Part shown: piece after piece, positions 1-7,476 of the stretch
Numbering within the stretch: position 1 is the first letter of the stretch
How the letters are laid out: each line of letters opens with the position of its first letter
DNA from: CAVPGP01 sp963704025
GTDB lineage: Bacteria; Actinomycetota; Thermoleophilia; Gaiellales; Gaiellaceae
Reading direction: 5' to 3'
NCBI GenBank assembly: GCA_963704025.1
Contig: CAVPGP010000003.1
Coordinates: 310,001 to 374,000 of the forward strand
DNA length: 64,000 bases
Position numbers and translations under genes: made by a program
The notes under the pieces: generated by a model
Told to the model about the DNA's origin: nothing
The model's database searches: none
What the model saw: the letters and a program-made list of their open reading frames with translations, nothing else

Positions 1-1
1 C

Positions 2-100
2 GCCATGTCCCGCCCGATCCTGCAGCGCCTCGGCTTCCGCGAGGTGTGCGAGATCCAGATCCTGCTGGACGAGCTCGCGCCGCCTCCCGACCCCAAGTAA
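2..100 (+). CDS. C-terminal end of a GNAT-like acetyltransferase (partial)
   Basis: Only the last 32 residues are inside the window, ending at TAA 98-100. The tail reads SRPILQRLGFREVCEIQI followed by an acidic-proline end. Many GNAT N-acyltransferases finish this way: a helix carrying an R-x-L-x-x-x-GF turn, then the last beta strand. The substrate cannot be inferred. The stop codon lies inside the degenerate left arm of the first palindromic repeat, so the repeat begins exactly at the gene end. The family call rests on this short tail only. Confidence 0.5.
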   Translation, partial: AMSRPILQRLGFREVCEIQILLDELAPPPDPK

Positions 101-251
101 CAGTCTGTTGCAAGGCGGCGGAGGCGTTTCGCCTTGCCCGGTTGTCACGTCTCGCGCTGGCTTTGCAACAGTCTGTTGCAAGGTGGTGGAGGCGTTTCGC
201 CTTGCCCGGTTGTCACGTCTCGCGCTGGCTTTGCAACAGTCTGTTGCAAGG
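95..251. repeat. Three palindromes spaced 68 bp apart (repeat family A, cluster 1)
   Basis: Two 68-bp tandem units (101-168 and 169-236) differ at only two positions. They are bounded by copies of a 19-bp inverted repeat, TTGCAACAG-T-CTGTTGCAA, centred at 104, 172 and 240. The first copy has a degenerate left arm; copies 2 and 3 are perfect. Each unit also holds a small AGGCG-TTT-CGCCT hairpin. Read on the reverse strand, each palindrome is followed about 20 bases later by GTGAC, resembling the start of the small gene at 308-598. This could be an operator array, a REP-like element or a terminator-like intergenic repeat. The repetition is certain; the function is not known. Confidence 0.85.
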
Positions 252-307
252 TGAACGGGGACGTTGCGCGCGCGGCGTGTCGTGACGCTTCGCCCGGCGC
301 TCGTCCT

Positions 308-598
308 TCAGCGGATCGTGGGCACTCCGACCCCGGACGCGTGGTCGAGCACGGCCGCCGGTGGCCGGACGCGGAAGACGACGTCGACCAGCACCTGCGC
401 CGTGGTCGGCCCGCGGCGGAGCGCTCGCTCGCGGTGGACGAGGATCCTCACCTGCTCGTAGCTCGGCCGCGGGAGGCCCCGCCGCTCGGCGAAGCGGCCG
501 AGCCGGCGGCTGACCTCCGCGATCGGAAGGCGCCCGTCGTCGAGGCGGCGCAGCTCGCGGAGCAGACGGGGGCCGATCCTGGGCGCGCAGCTCGTCAC
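308..598 (-). CDS. Small conserved-looking hypothetical protein
   Basis: About 96 residues from a GTG at 598, which fits better than the upstream ATG at 682 because the latter reads through the palindrome. The product is basic and Arg-rich. A helical first half (LLRELRRLDDGRLP) is followed by a segment with RPSYEQVRILVH and a hydrophobic end, VLVDVVFRVRPP. I believe similar small proteins occur in Thermoleophilia genomes, but no function is known to me. Palindrome copies lie both upstream (centres 651, 721) and downstream (104-240). If these are operators, this gene is the obvious target. Coding status is probable, not certain. Confidence 0.5.
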   Translation of the reverse strand: MTSCAPRIGPRLLRELRRLDDGRLPIAEVSRRLGRFAERRGLPRPSYEQVRILVHRERALRRGPTTAQVLVDVVFRVRPPAAVLDHASGVGVPTIR

Positions 599-643
599 GT
601 CTCGAGGCTGGCGGACCAGCCTCAACGCAAGGGCAACAACTTC

Positions 644-732
644 GCAACAGTCTGTTGCAAGGGGGTGGAGGAGGCGCCGCATTGTGGCTGGTCGTTACGC
701 CTCTGGGGCCTTTGCAACAGTCTGTTACAAGG
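644..732. repeat. Palindrome pair spaced 70 bp apart (repeat family A, cluster 2)
   Basis: Two further copies of the family A palindrome are centred at 651 (GCAACAG-T-CTGTTGC) and 721 (TTGCAACAG-T-CTGTTACAA, one mismatch). The sequence between them is a diverged version of the 68-bp unit of cluster 1: the GGTGGAGG...GCTGGTCGT...GGCCTTTGCAA layout is kept. They sit between the start of the reverse-strand gene at 598 and the ABC ATPase at 826, so they could act on either promoter. Confidence 0.8.
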
Positions 733-825
733 AGCGCGGGCGCGGCGCGACTGGGCAACCGACGCGCAGGGCCGCGCTCGTCTCTGAAACGATCCTCCAC
801 ACGGCGCCGGTACGCTCGGGCCTGG

Positions 826-1653
826 ATGCCGGCGCTCGAGGTCACCGGGCTCGCGAAGCGGTACGGGCGCACGCATGCCCTCGCCGGCGTCGACCTGCAG
901 GTCGACGAGGGGGAGCTCGTCGGGCTCCTCGGCCCGAACGGAGCCGGGAAGTCCACCCTCGTCAAGATCGCGGTCGGGCTCGTCCGCCCGTCCGGCGGGA
1001 CGGCCCGCGTCTGCGGCGCGCGGGCCGGGTCCCGCGAGGCGCGTCGCTCGCTCGGTTACCTCGCGGAGCTGTTCCGCTTCCCCGGCTGGACGAGCGGCGA
1101 CGAGCTCCTGACGCTGCACCAGCGGCTCGCCGGCTCGCGCGGTGGCGCGGCAGAACGGGCGGAGCTGCTCGAGCTCGTCGGCCTGGGCGACGCCGGGCGC
1201 ACGCGCGTGGCCGCGATGTCGAAGGGAATGCAGCAGCGCCTCGGGATCGCACAGGCGCTCGTCGGCAACCCCCGCGTGCTCCTGCTCGACGAGCCGACCT
1301 CCGCGCTCGACCCCGCGGGCCGCCGCACGGTCCGCTCGCTCCTGGAGGAGCTCCGCACGCGCGGGGTCGCGGTTCTCCTCAACTCCCACCTCCTCAGCGA
1401 GGTCGAGCTCGTCTGCGACCGCGTCGTGATCATCACGAAGGGCACGGTCGCAGCTGCCGGGACCCCCGCCGAGCTCTCGCACCCGGGCGGCGTCGAGATC
1501 GAGACCGCGAGCGGCATGCGCGTCTATCCCGACGCAAGACGCGAGGACGTCCCGCGGCTCATCGAGGAGCTGGTCCGGTCCGGCGAGCGGATCTACGGCG
1601 CCCGTGTCGTCCGCTCCAGCCTCGAGGACGTCTACCTGGAGGTGGTCGAGTGA
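826..1653 (+). CDS. ABC transporter ATP-binding protein
   Basis: A 275-residue nucleotide-binding subunit of an ABC-2-type exporter. It has Walker A GPNGAGKST near residue 43, signature SKGMQQRLG, Walker B VLLLDEPTSALDP and a switch His in NSHLLSEV. The start ATG 826 is chosen because it opens the usual PALEVTGLAKRYG strand; upstream sequence in frame is repeat-derived. It overlaps the permease gene by 4 bases (GTGA), implying one operon and one complex at the inner membrane. The substrate is unknown; the family includes Cu-processing (NosF-like) and drug or lipid exporters. Confidence 0.9.
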   Translation: MPALEVTGLAKRYGRTHALAGVDLQVDEGELVGLLGPNGAGKSTLVKIAVGLVRPSGGTARVCGARAGSREARRSLGYLAELFRFPGWTSGDELLTLHQRLAGSRGGAAERAELLELVGLGDAGRTRVAAMSKGMQQRLGIAQALVGNPRVLLLDEPTSALDPAGRRTVRSLLEELRTRGVAVLLNSHLLSEVELVCDRVVIITKGTVAAAGTPAELSHPGGVEIETASGMRVYPDARREDVPRLIEELVRSGERIYGARVVRSSLEDVYLEVVE

Positions 1654-2498
1654 CGGCGATCGTCCTCTACTCGCTGCGCGAGAGCCTGCGCCGGAAGATG
1701 TTCGCCGTCGTCCTGCTGCTGACGGCGGTCTTCCTCGGCCTCTACGCCTGGGGCGTGAACGCCGCGTTCAAGGACACCGCCAGCTTCGTCGGCCCGAACG
1801 ACCAGGGGCTGGACTCGCGAGCCGTTGCCGGTGCGATTGTGTTCGGGCTGGCGATGTTCGCGACGCTCTTTCTCGGGACGGTGCTCGCCGTCTTCCTCAC
1901 CCTCGGCGTCGTCCGCGGCGACGCCGAGGCGGGGCTCCTGCAGCCGCTCGTCGTGCGCCCGCTCGGGCGCGGGCAGCTGCTCGCGGCGCGCTTCCTCGGC
2001 GCCGCAGGCGTCTGCGCGGTCTACGTCCTCGCCGTCTACGGGATCGCGCTCTGGCTGACCGACCGGGCCGGAGGCTGGACGCCCGACAGGCTCCTCGCAC
2101 CGGGGCTCGAGCTCGCCGCCGCCGTCGTGATCGTCGCGGCGCTCTCGCTCCTCGGCTCGATCTTCCTCGCCCCGGTCGCGAACGGGATCGCCGTCCTGAT
2201 GGTCTTCGGCGCGGGCCTGACAGCAGGCCTGCTTGCCGAGATCGGCCACGCCATCTCCTCGCAGCGGCTGGAGCACCTCGGGCGCATCGCCTCGTGGTTC
2301 CTTCCCTTCGAGGCGCTCTACCAGGACGCGCTCCACCGCTTGACCGTCGACACGATCGGCTTCACGCGCTTCGTGCTCGAGCTGGGGCCGTTCGGCGGCT
2401 CGCGGCAGGCGGGCACGCAGCTCCTGGTGTGGTGCATCGCCTATCTCGCGATCGTCGCACTCCTCGCGCTTCTCGCCTTCAGCCGGCGGGACCTCTAG
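1650..2498 (+). CDS. ABC-2 type permease
   Basis: A 282-residue integral membrane protein starting at GTG 1650, which overlaps the ATPase stop. It shows about six hydrophobic segments. The first is at roughly residues 19-40, and a pair around a conserved GDAEAGLLQPLVVRPLGR loop is typical of NosY/ABC-2 permeases. It is the membrane partner of the preceding ATPase. The long extracytoplasmic part after the first helix (GVNAAFKDTASFVGP) is also usual for this subgroup. Substrate unknown. Confidence 0.85.
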   Translation: MTAIVLYSLRESLRRKMFAVVLLLTAVFLGLYAWGVNAAFKDTASFVGPNDQGLDSRAVAGAIVFGLAMFATLFLGTVLAVFLTLGVVRGDAEAGLLQPLVVRPLGRGQLLAARFLGAAGVCAVYVLAVYGIALWLTDRAGGWTPDRLLAPGLELAAAVVIVAALSLLGSIFLAPVANGIAVLMVFGAGLTAGLLAEIGHAISSQRLEHLGRIASWFLPFEALYQDALHRLTVDTIGFTRFVLELGPFGGSRQAGTQLLVWCIAYLAIVALLALLAFSRRDL

Positions 2499-2533
2499 AC
2501 TCCGACGCGTCAGCAACAAGGGGGCGCCCGCCC

Positions 2534-3620
2534 ATGAGCTCGGCGAATCCTGCGGTTGCTGCGGCACAGAAATCGCCCCTTGCCTGCGACCTCGTCTGCG
2601 AAGGCGGGGGAGTGAAGGGCGTCGGTCTCGCCGGCGCATTCTCGGTCCTCGAGGAGCGCGGCTACACGATCGAGAACGTCGCGGGCACCTCGGCCGGGGC
2701 GATCACCGCCGCGCTCATCGCCGCCAAGTACGACGCGAGCGAGCTCCGCGACATCGTCTTCGGGATGGACTTCGAGCAGTTCCTCGACGAAGGCTGGGAG
2801 GACCGCATTCCGGGGGTCGGCAAGGCCGCCTCGGTCCTCCTCGACACCGGCATCTACGAGGGGGACGTCTTTCGCGAGTGGATCGCGGACCTGCTCGAGA
2901 AGCACAACGTCGAGACGTTCGGGGACCTCCGGACGGGCGACGCCGACCCGCGCTACGCCCACAAGTTGCAGGTGATCGCGTCGGACGTCACGGCCCGCCA
3001 GCTGCTCGTGCTGCCGCGCGACGCCGCCGTGCTCGGGCTGAAGCCGGACGAGCTGAACGTCGCCCTCGCCGTCCGGATGAGCATGTCGATCCCGATCTTC
3101 TTCGAGCCCGTTCGCGTCGAGAACGCGGAGACGAACCGCGAGCACCTGATCGTCGACGGCGGCATGCTCTCGAACTTCCCGGTCTGGCTCTTTGACTCCG
3201 ACCCCGGCGAGGTGCCGACCTGGCCGACCTTCGGCCTGCTGCTCGTCGAGCCCGAGCCGAGGACGCCGATCTCGGCCCGGCTTCCCGAATCCGGAGCACG
3301 CGCCCCGCGGGGCACGGGGCCTCGTGGGGCTGCTCGGCGCCATGGTGCACACGATGATGGAGGCGCACGACCGGCTCTACGTCGAGCAGGCGCAGTACGC
3401 ACGCACGATCCCGGTCAAGACGCTCGGCGTCGGGACGACCGAGTTCGACCTCTCGGAGGAGCGGAAGCTCGCCCTCTACAACTCCGGGCGCACGGCCGCG
3501 GAGGAGTTCCTCGCAAGCTGGGACTTCGAGGCCTACATCACCGAGTTCCGTCAGGGCAAGGAGCACCGGCGCCGCGAGGTGGTCACGAAGGAAATGCAAG
3601 ACGCAGCCGGGGTCACCTGA
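2534..3620 (+). CDS. Patatin-like phospholipase (frameshifted in this sequence)
   Basis: A lipid acyl hydrolase of the patatin family. It has an oxyanion CEGGGVKG motif at residues 22-29, the nucleophile in GTSAG (Ser53) and the catalytic Asp in VDGGMLSNFP, giving the Ser-Asp dyad. The reading frame breaks near 3285. The continuation in the next frame (GFPNPEHAPRG... to TGA 3620) has the normal family C-terminus, including LGVGTTEFDLSEERK. One extra base near the GGCCCGG at 3273-3279 explains the break. The intact protein would be about 362 residues, cytoplasmic, acting on membrane lipids. The stop overlaps the next ATG (TGATG). Confidence 0.85.
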
Positions 3621-4020
3621 TGCGCGAGCCCGAGCGATACCAGCGCTGGCTCAAGCACGACATCAACGAGGTGATCGACGGGCTGAAGCTGCCCGAGCTC
3701 CAGAAGCACGCGCTCCGCTCGCGCTGGGTCGACCGCGTCGTGTGGACGGCGACCGCTGGCGGCACTTCCGCCGCACGGCCGAGTGGCTGAAGATCGAGGG
3801 CTGGCAGTTCCTGCAGCTGACCGGCGACTACCGGCGCAAGAGCCACGCCGAGGCCTTCCCGCTGTTCGCGCGCCGCGTCGAAGGCGTGATCCACGAGGAC
3901 GTGGACACGTTCCTGACCCACGTGGCCTACGACAAGCGCGACCCCGGGATCCAGCACGGCGTCACGCCGGAGGACATCGAGCCGAAGCCACCCGGGAGAG
4001 CCGAGCCGGCGGCTACTTGA
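3620..4020 (+). pseudogene. DUF4231-like membrane protein gene lacking its membrane core
   Basis: The first 40 residues from ATG 3620 (RYQRWLKHDINEVIDG, then LRSRWVDRVVW) and, in another frame from about 3742, the tail GDRWRHFRRTAEWLKIEGWQ...THVAYDKRD both match my memory of the DUF4231 family. In that family these blocks flank two transmembrane helices of roughly 60-70 residues. Here the blocks are directly juxtaposed and out of frame, so the membrane core is missing. This looks like a real internal deletion rather than a one-base error. Two short overlapping genes are a less likely alternative. Function of the family is unknown. Confidence 0.6.
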
Positions 4021-4297
4021 GCCAGGGCGCGAGGAACGACTGGATCTCCTCGCAGCCGCGGGGCTCGACGAGACGGGCGCGCACCTTCTTGTCGTCGATC
4101 ACGACGAGTGTCGGCACCGTGTCGACGTGGAAGCGCTCCGTGAGCTCGGGATGCACGCCGCTCTCGACCCGGTAGAAGCGGAACGTCTCGTGGTTGTGCC
4201 GGCGCTGGAGCACCTGCGCGAGGAATCCCTCGACCCGGCGGCAGCGGCCCGAGCGTGGGGAGTGGAAGAAGACGAGCTTGGGCTTCTCGATCAGCAT
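4013..4297 (-). CDS. Thioredoxin-fold protein with a single active-site Cys
   Basis: A 94-residue protein that begins with a beta strand (KPKLVFFHSPRSGRCRR). The fold continues with a cis-Pro segment (DTVPTLVVID) and a C-terminal helix ending FLAPWLK, all typical of thioredoxins. The usual WCxxC is replaced by SGRC, so only the second Cys remains. It cannot act as a classical dithiol reductase but could be a monothiol or binding version. Its end overlaps the end of the convergent DUF4231-like gene by 8 bases. Confidence 0.75.
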   Translation of the reverse strand: MLIEKPKLVFFHSPRSGRCRRVEGFLAQVLQRRHNHETFRFYRVESGVHPELTERFHVDTVPTLVVIDDKKVRARLVEPRGCEEIQSFLAPWLK

Positions 4298-4349
4298 CCG
4301 CCGAGGCTCCTACAGGAGCGTAGCGCGGGCAGGCAAGGCTCGGTAGCGG

Positions 4350-5120
4350 CTAGCCTGCGCGCTCGGCCCGGCGGAGCCCGAGGCGGGCCCAGACCGCGAG
4401 CGCTCCGGCGGAGGCGAGCGCGATCGAGAAGCCGAGCAGCACGTCGTGCGCCTGGCCGGCGAGGAGGTTGCGGCCGGCGTCGAGGACGAACGTGAGCGGA
4501 TTCAGCGACGCGACGGAGTGGATCCAGCCGTCGAGGAGCGCGAGCGGCACGTAGACGGGCGTCAGGAAGAGAACGAGGAACACGGGCGTCTGCATCAATG
4601 GCCCGGCCTGGATCGTGCGGAAGCGGAGCGCGATCCCGGCCGCCCAGAGCAGGCCGCAGACATTCACGATCAGCGCCAGCCCGTAGAGCCCGAAGAGGTC
4701 GATCCCGCCGCCGCCGATCCGCATCCGGGCCGCGAAGGCGACGATCGTCAGCATGGTTGCGACCGCGAGCCAGCGCAGAAGCGCGCCCAGTGCGTAGCCC
4801 ATGATGATCCCGGTCCGGTGCGGCGCGCTCACGAGCAGCCGCCGGCCGAAGCCGCCCTCGAAGTCGCGGGCGATCCCGAAGCCGGTGAAGACGCCGCCGA
4901 ACGCGGCCGACTGCAGCAGCACGAAGACGAACTGGAAGGCGGTGTAGCCGCCCGGGTAGTCGAAGCCGGGGACATGCCGCAGCCGCGAGAGGCCGCCTGC
5001 GAAGGCGAGGAAGTTCATCAGCGGGAAGAGCATGGGTGGTAGGAAGAGCGACGGGTTCTTGAGCAGGATGCGCACCTGCCGGTAGGCCAGCCCGAGCGCC
5101 ACGGAGAGGGTGGTCGTCAC
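4350..5120 (-). CDS. ABC-2 type permease (drug-efflux type)
   Basis: A 256-residue membrane protein from GTG 5120, with about six hydrophobic segments. It has the DrrB/ABC-2 layout: a first helix near LPPMLFPLMNFLAFAGGL, a cytoplasmic loop with GFGRRLLVSAPHR, and a final LNPLTFVLDAGRNLLAG motif just before the last helix. It overlaps the upstream permease gene by 4 bases and is the last gene of a three-gene operon with the ATPase at 5890-6870. The two permeases probably form a heterodimer. Substrate unknown. Confidence 0.85.
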   Translation of the reverse strand: MTTTLSVALGLAYRQVRILLKNPSLFLPPMLFPLMNFLAFAGGLSRLRHVPGFDYPGGYTAFQFVFVLLQSAAFGGVFTGFGIARDFEGGFGRRLLVSAPHRTGIIMGYALGALLRWLAVATMLTIVAFAARMRIGGGGIDLFGLYGLALIVNVCGLLWAAGIALRFRTIQAGPLMQTPVFLVLFLTPVYVPLALLDGWIHSVASLNPLTFVLDAGRNLLAGQAHDVLLGFSIALASAGALAVWARLGLRRAERAG

Positions 5121-5893
5121 GTGCGCACCATCCGCGTCGCGAGCGCCCGCGAGGCGAGGCCCAGCGCGACCACCGCGATCGCGGCGTTGAAGCCGATCCC
5201 GAGCGCGAGCGCCTCCGCGTTCCAGCCCTCGATGATCAGGCTGCGCAGCGACTCGATCAGATACGAGACGGGGTTGAGCGTCGCCGCGTCGCGGAACCAG
5301 CCGACCTCGATCAGGTTCCGCGGCAGGTTCATGCTCGAGATGAAGAGCAGGAAGAAGATGAGCGGGAACTGCGCCTGCACGGCCTCGCCGGAGCCCGCCC
5401 GCAGCGCGATCCAGACGCCGACGGATGCCCAGGCGAACACCATCATCATCGCGAGGACGAAGAGCAGCACGACACCGCCCGCGCCGGTGGCGAAGCGGAC
5501 GCCGAAGGCGAGGCCGACGGCGAGGTAGACCGTCGCCTGGATCGCGCCCATGGCGACTGCGCCGCCGAGCTGCCCCAGCAGCAGCGCCGTGCCGCGCATC
5601 GGCGTCAGCGCGAGGCGGTTGAGGAAGCCGGTGTCGACGTCGCGCGCGAGGTCGGTGCCCGCGAGCAGCGCCGCGAAGAGCGCTCCCTGCATGAAGCAGA
5701 ACGGCAGGAAGAAGTCGAGGAAGCGGTCGGTGGGGAACCCGGGCAGGTGCGTCGCCGCGCGGAGGCCGTTCGAGTTCACGGCGAGCAGGAAGAGCGGGAA
5801 CGTCAGCGGCGCGATCACGGCGGCCGGCTGCCGCATCGTCCGGACGACCGACCGCCGCGCGATCTGGCCGATCTGCCGTGCGAGCTGCGTCAC
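5117..5893 (-). CDS. ABC-2 type permease (drug-efflux type)
   Basis: A 258-residue protein from GTG 5893, overlapping the ATPase stop by 4 bases. The family-typical loop GFLNRLALTPMRGTALLLG is present, as is the late motif ATLNPVSYLIESLRSLI before the last helix. Six or so hydrophobic segments are visible. It works with the second permease at 4350-5120 and the DrrA-like ATPase. Confidence 0.85.
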   Translation of the reverse strand: MTQLARQIGQIARRSVVRTMRQPAAVIAPLTFPLFLLAVNSNGLRAATHLPGFPTDRFLDFFLPFCFMQGALFAALLAGTDLARDVDTGFLNRLALTPMRGTALLLGQLGGAVAMGAIQATVYLAVGLAFGVRFATGAGGVVLLFVLAMMMVFAWASVGVWIALRAGSGEAVQAQFPLIFFLLFISSMNLPRNLIEVGWFRDAATLNPVSYLIESLRSLIIEGWNAEALALGIGFNAAIAVVALGLASRALATRMVRT

Positions 5894-6870
5894 GAGGCGA
5901 CGGGCTCTGGCGCCTCGTCGCCGGCGCCTTCCAGCAGGCGCCCGGTCTTGGCGAGGAACACGTCGTCGAGCGACGGTGCGTGGAGCTGGATGTTCTCGAG
6001 GCGCAGGCCCTCTGCGTCCAGTGCGCGCACGACGTCCGCCAGGTCGCCCGCGCCTTCGAGGCGGACCCCGGCCGCGCCGGGGCGCGCCTGGGTCGGCTCG
6101 CCGAAACGCTCCAGCACGGAGGCGATCGCCCCCAGCTCCGCGGGGTCGGCCGGGTGCGCCTCGAGCGTCGGCTTGCCGATCTCCGCCTTCAGCGCCGCCG
6201 GGGTCCCCTCGGCCACGATCCGGCCCTGGTCGATGATCCCGACCCTGTCGGCGAGGACATCGGCCTCCTCGAGGTACTGCGTCGTCAGGAACACCGTCAC
6301 GCCCTCCTCCTTCGCCAGGCGTCCGACCTCGACCCAGAGAGCGCTGCGGCTCTGCGGGTCGAGCCCGGTCGTGGGCTCGTCGAGGAAGAGGATCGCGGGG
6401 TCGTGGACGAGCGCCATCGCGAGATCGAGGCGCCGTTTCATGCCGCCGGAGTAGCCGCGGACCTTGCGGTCGGCCGCGTCGACGAGACCGACGCGGTCGA
6501 GCAGCGCGTTCGTGCGCGCGCGCCCCTCGGCGCCGCGGATCCCGTGCAGCGCCGCGGCCATGCGCAGGTGCTCGCGGCCGGTGAGGAACGGGTCGAGCGC
6601 GGCTTCCTGGAGTGCCGCGCCGATCGAGGAGCGCACCCGCGGGCCGTCCTTGACGATGTCGTAGCCCGCGACCCGCGCCTTGCCGGCCGTGGGCGGCAGA
6701 AGCGTCGTCAGCATGTGCACCGTCGTCGACTTGCCGGCGCCGTTCGGGCCGAGGAAGCCGTAGATCTCTCCAGGGGCGACGGACAGGTCGATGCCGTCGA
6801 CGGCCCGCGGTCCCTTCCTGAACTCCCTGACGAGGCCCTCCACTTCGATGCCGTGCTCGGACCGCGACAT
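5890..6870 (-). CDS. Daunorubicin-resistance-type ABC ATPase (DrrA-like)
   Basis: A 326-residue ATPase starting at ATG 6870 (MSRSEHGIEVEGLVREF). It has Walker A GPNGAGKST, a Q-loop LQEAALDPFLTGREHL, signature YSGGMKRRLDLA, Walker B ILFLDEPTTGLDPQSR and the H-loop as TTQYLEEA, where Gln replaces His as in many DrrA proteins. The C-terminal domain of about 90 residues with VRALDAEGLRLENIQLHAPSLDDVF is the DrrA accessory domain. It is transcribed away from a MarR gene 94 bp upstream, which probably controls it. Likely role: export of a hydrophobic compound. Confidence 0.9.
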   Translation of the reverse strand: MSRSEHGIEVEGLVREFRKGPRAVDGIDLSVAPGEIYGFLGPNGAGKSTTVHMLTTLLPPTAGKARVAGYDIVKDGPRVRSSIGAALQEAALDPFLTGREHLRMAAALHGIRGAEGRARTNALLDRVGLVDAADRKVRGYSGGMKRRLDLAMALVHDPAILFLDEPTTGLDPQSRSALWVEVGRLAKEEGVTVFLTTQYLEEADVLADRVGIIDQGRIVAEGTPAALKAEIGKPTLEAHPADPAELGAIASVLERFGEPTQARPGAAGVRLEGAGDLADVVRALDAEGLRLENIQLHAPSLDDVFLAKTGRLLEGAGDEAPEPVAS

Positions 6871-6964
6871 ATCGACAACCCTACCTATGGGGGTGGAGTC
6901 CCTCCGCCGGGCGACGTAGGCTCCGGGAGGGTCTTCCCTCAGGTATAGTTGCGTCGTCAAGCTT
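6871..6964. promoter_or_regulatory. Divergent promoter region between ABC operon and MarR gene
   Basis: Ninety-four bases separate the two divergent starts, so both promoters and any MarR operator must lie here. An AT-richer patch (GGTATAGTTGCG, 6939-6950) sits 15-26 bases before the MarR ATG and resembles a -10 element; the MarR gene would then have a very short leader. I see no strong long inverted repeat, so the operator is not pinpointed. Confidence 0.45.
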
Positions 6965-7441
6965 ATGGCAGTCGAGATCACATCCACGGCCACCCGCTCG
7001 CGTGAGCTCGACGCCTGGGTCCGCCTGCTGCGGGTGCACGCGGCGATGACGCGGCAGTTCAACGGAGAGCTGCTCGCGGAGCACGGGCTGACCATGAACG
7101 ACTTCGATGTGCTGATGCAGCTCGCGCAGGCGCCCGACGGCCAGCTGCGCCGCGTCGACCTCGCCGAGCGCGTCCTCCTGACGCCCTCCGGGATCACGCG
7201 GCTCCTCGAGGGCCTCGAGGGCGCGGGCTACGTCGAGCGCGGCAGCTGCCCGAGCGACGCCCGCGTCTCGTACGCGCGGCTCACGGACACCGGCCGCGAG
7301 AAGCTCGACGAGGCGAAGCAGACCCACCGCGCGAGCGTCGGGGCGCTGTTCTCGGACCGCTACAGCGAGTCCGAGCTCGAGACGCTGGCCGCGCTGCTCG
7401 AGCGCCTGCCGGCGCTCGACGCGTCGTGCGACACGCCCTAG
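6965..7441 (+). CDS. MarR family transcriptional regulator
   Basis: A 158-residue winged-helix repressor-type protein. An N-terminal dimer helix (LDAWVRLLRVHAAMTRQFNG) is followed by the helix-turn-helix (RRVDLAERVLLTPSGITRLL) and the wing with the conserved DARVSYARLTDTGREKL, which matches the MarR D-x-R-x-x-x-x-x-L-T-x-x-G signature. Members bind palindromes near their own gene and release on small-molecule binding. The divergent drug-efflux ABC operon is the natural target. Confidence 0.9.
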   Translation: MAVEITSTATRSRELDAWVRLLRVHAAMTRQFNGELLAEHGLTMNDFDVLMQLAQAPDGQLRRVDLAERVLLTPSGITRLLEGLEGAGYVERGSCPSDARVSYARLTDTGREKLDEAKQTHRASVGALFSDRYSESELETLAALLERLPALDASCDTP

Positions 7442-7476
7442 CGCCGTCGCTCGTTTCGGGCGCGGCGGTCGGCGAA

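Noticed and set aside
101..251. CRISPR-like array
   Set aside because: Only two adjacent 68-bp units, the 'spacers' are themselves repeated, and no cas genes are present.
1632..2639. Long open frames antisense to genes throughout the window
   Set aside because: At this GC content the opposite strand of a coding region is often open for hundreds of codons. These frames are Arg/Ala/Pro-rich, lack domains and ribosome sites, and mirror genes with clear motifs.
7442..7476. Hidden small gene between MarR and the ABC exporter
   Set aside because: Thirty-five bases with no start plus ribosome site; probably a shared 3' region.
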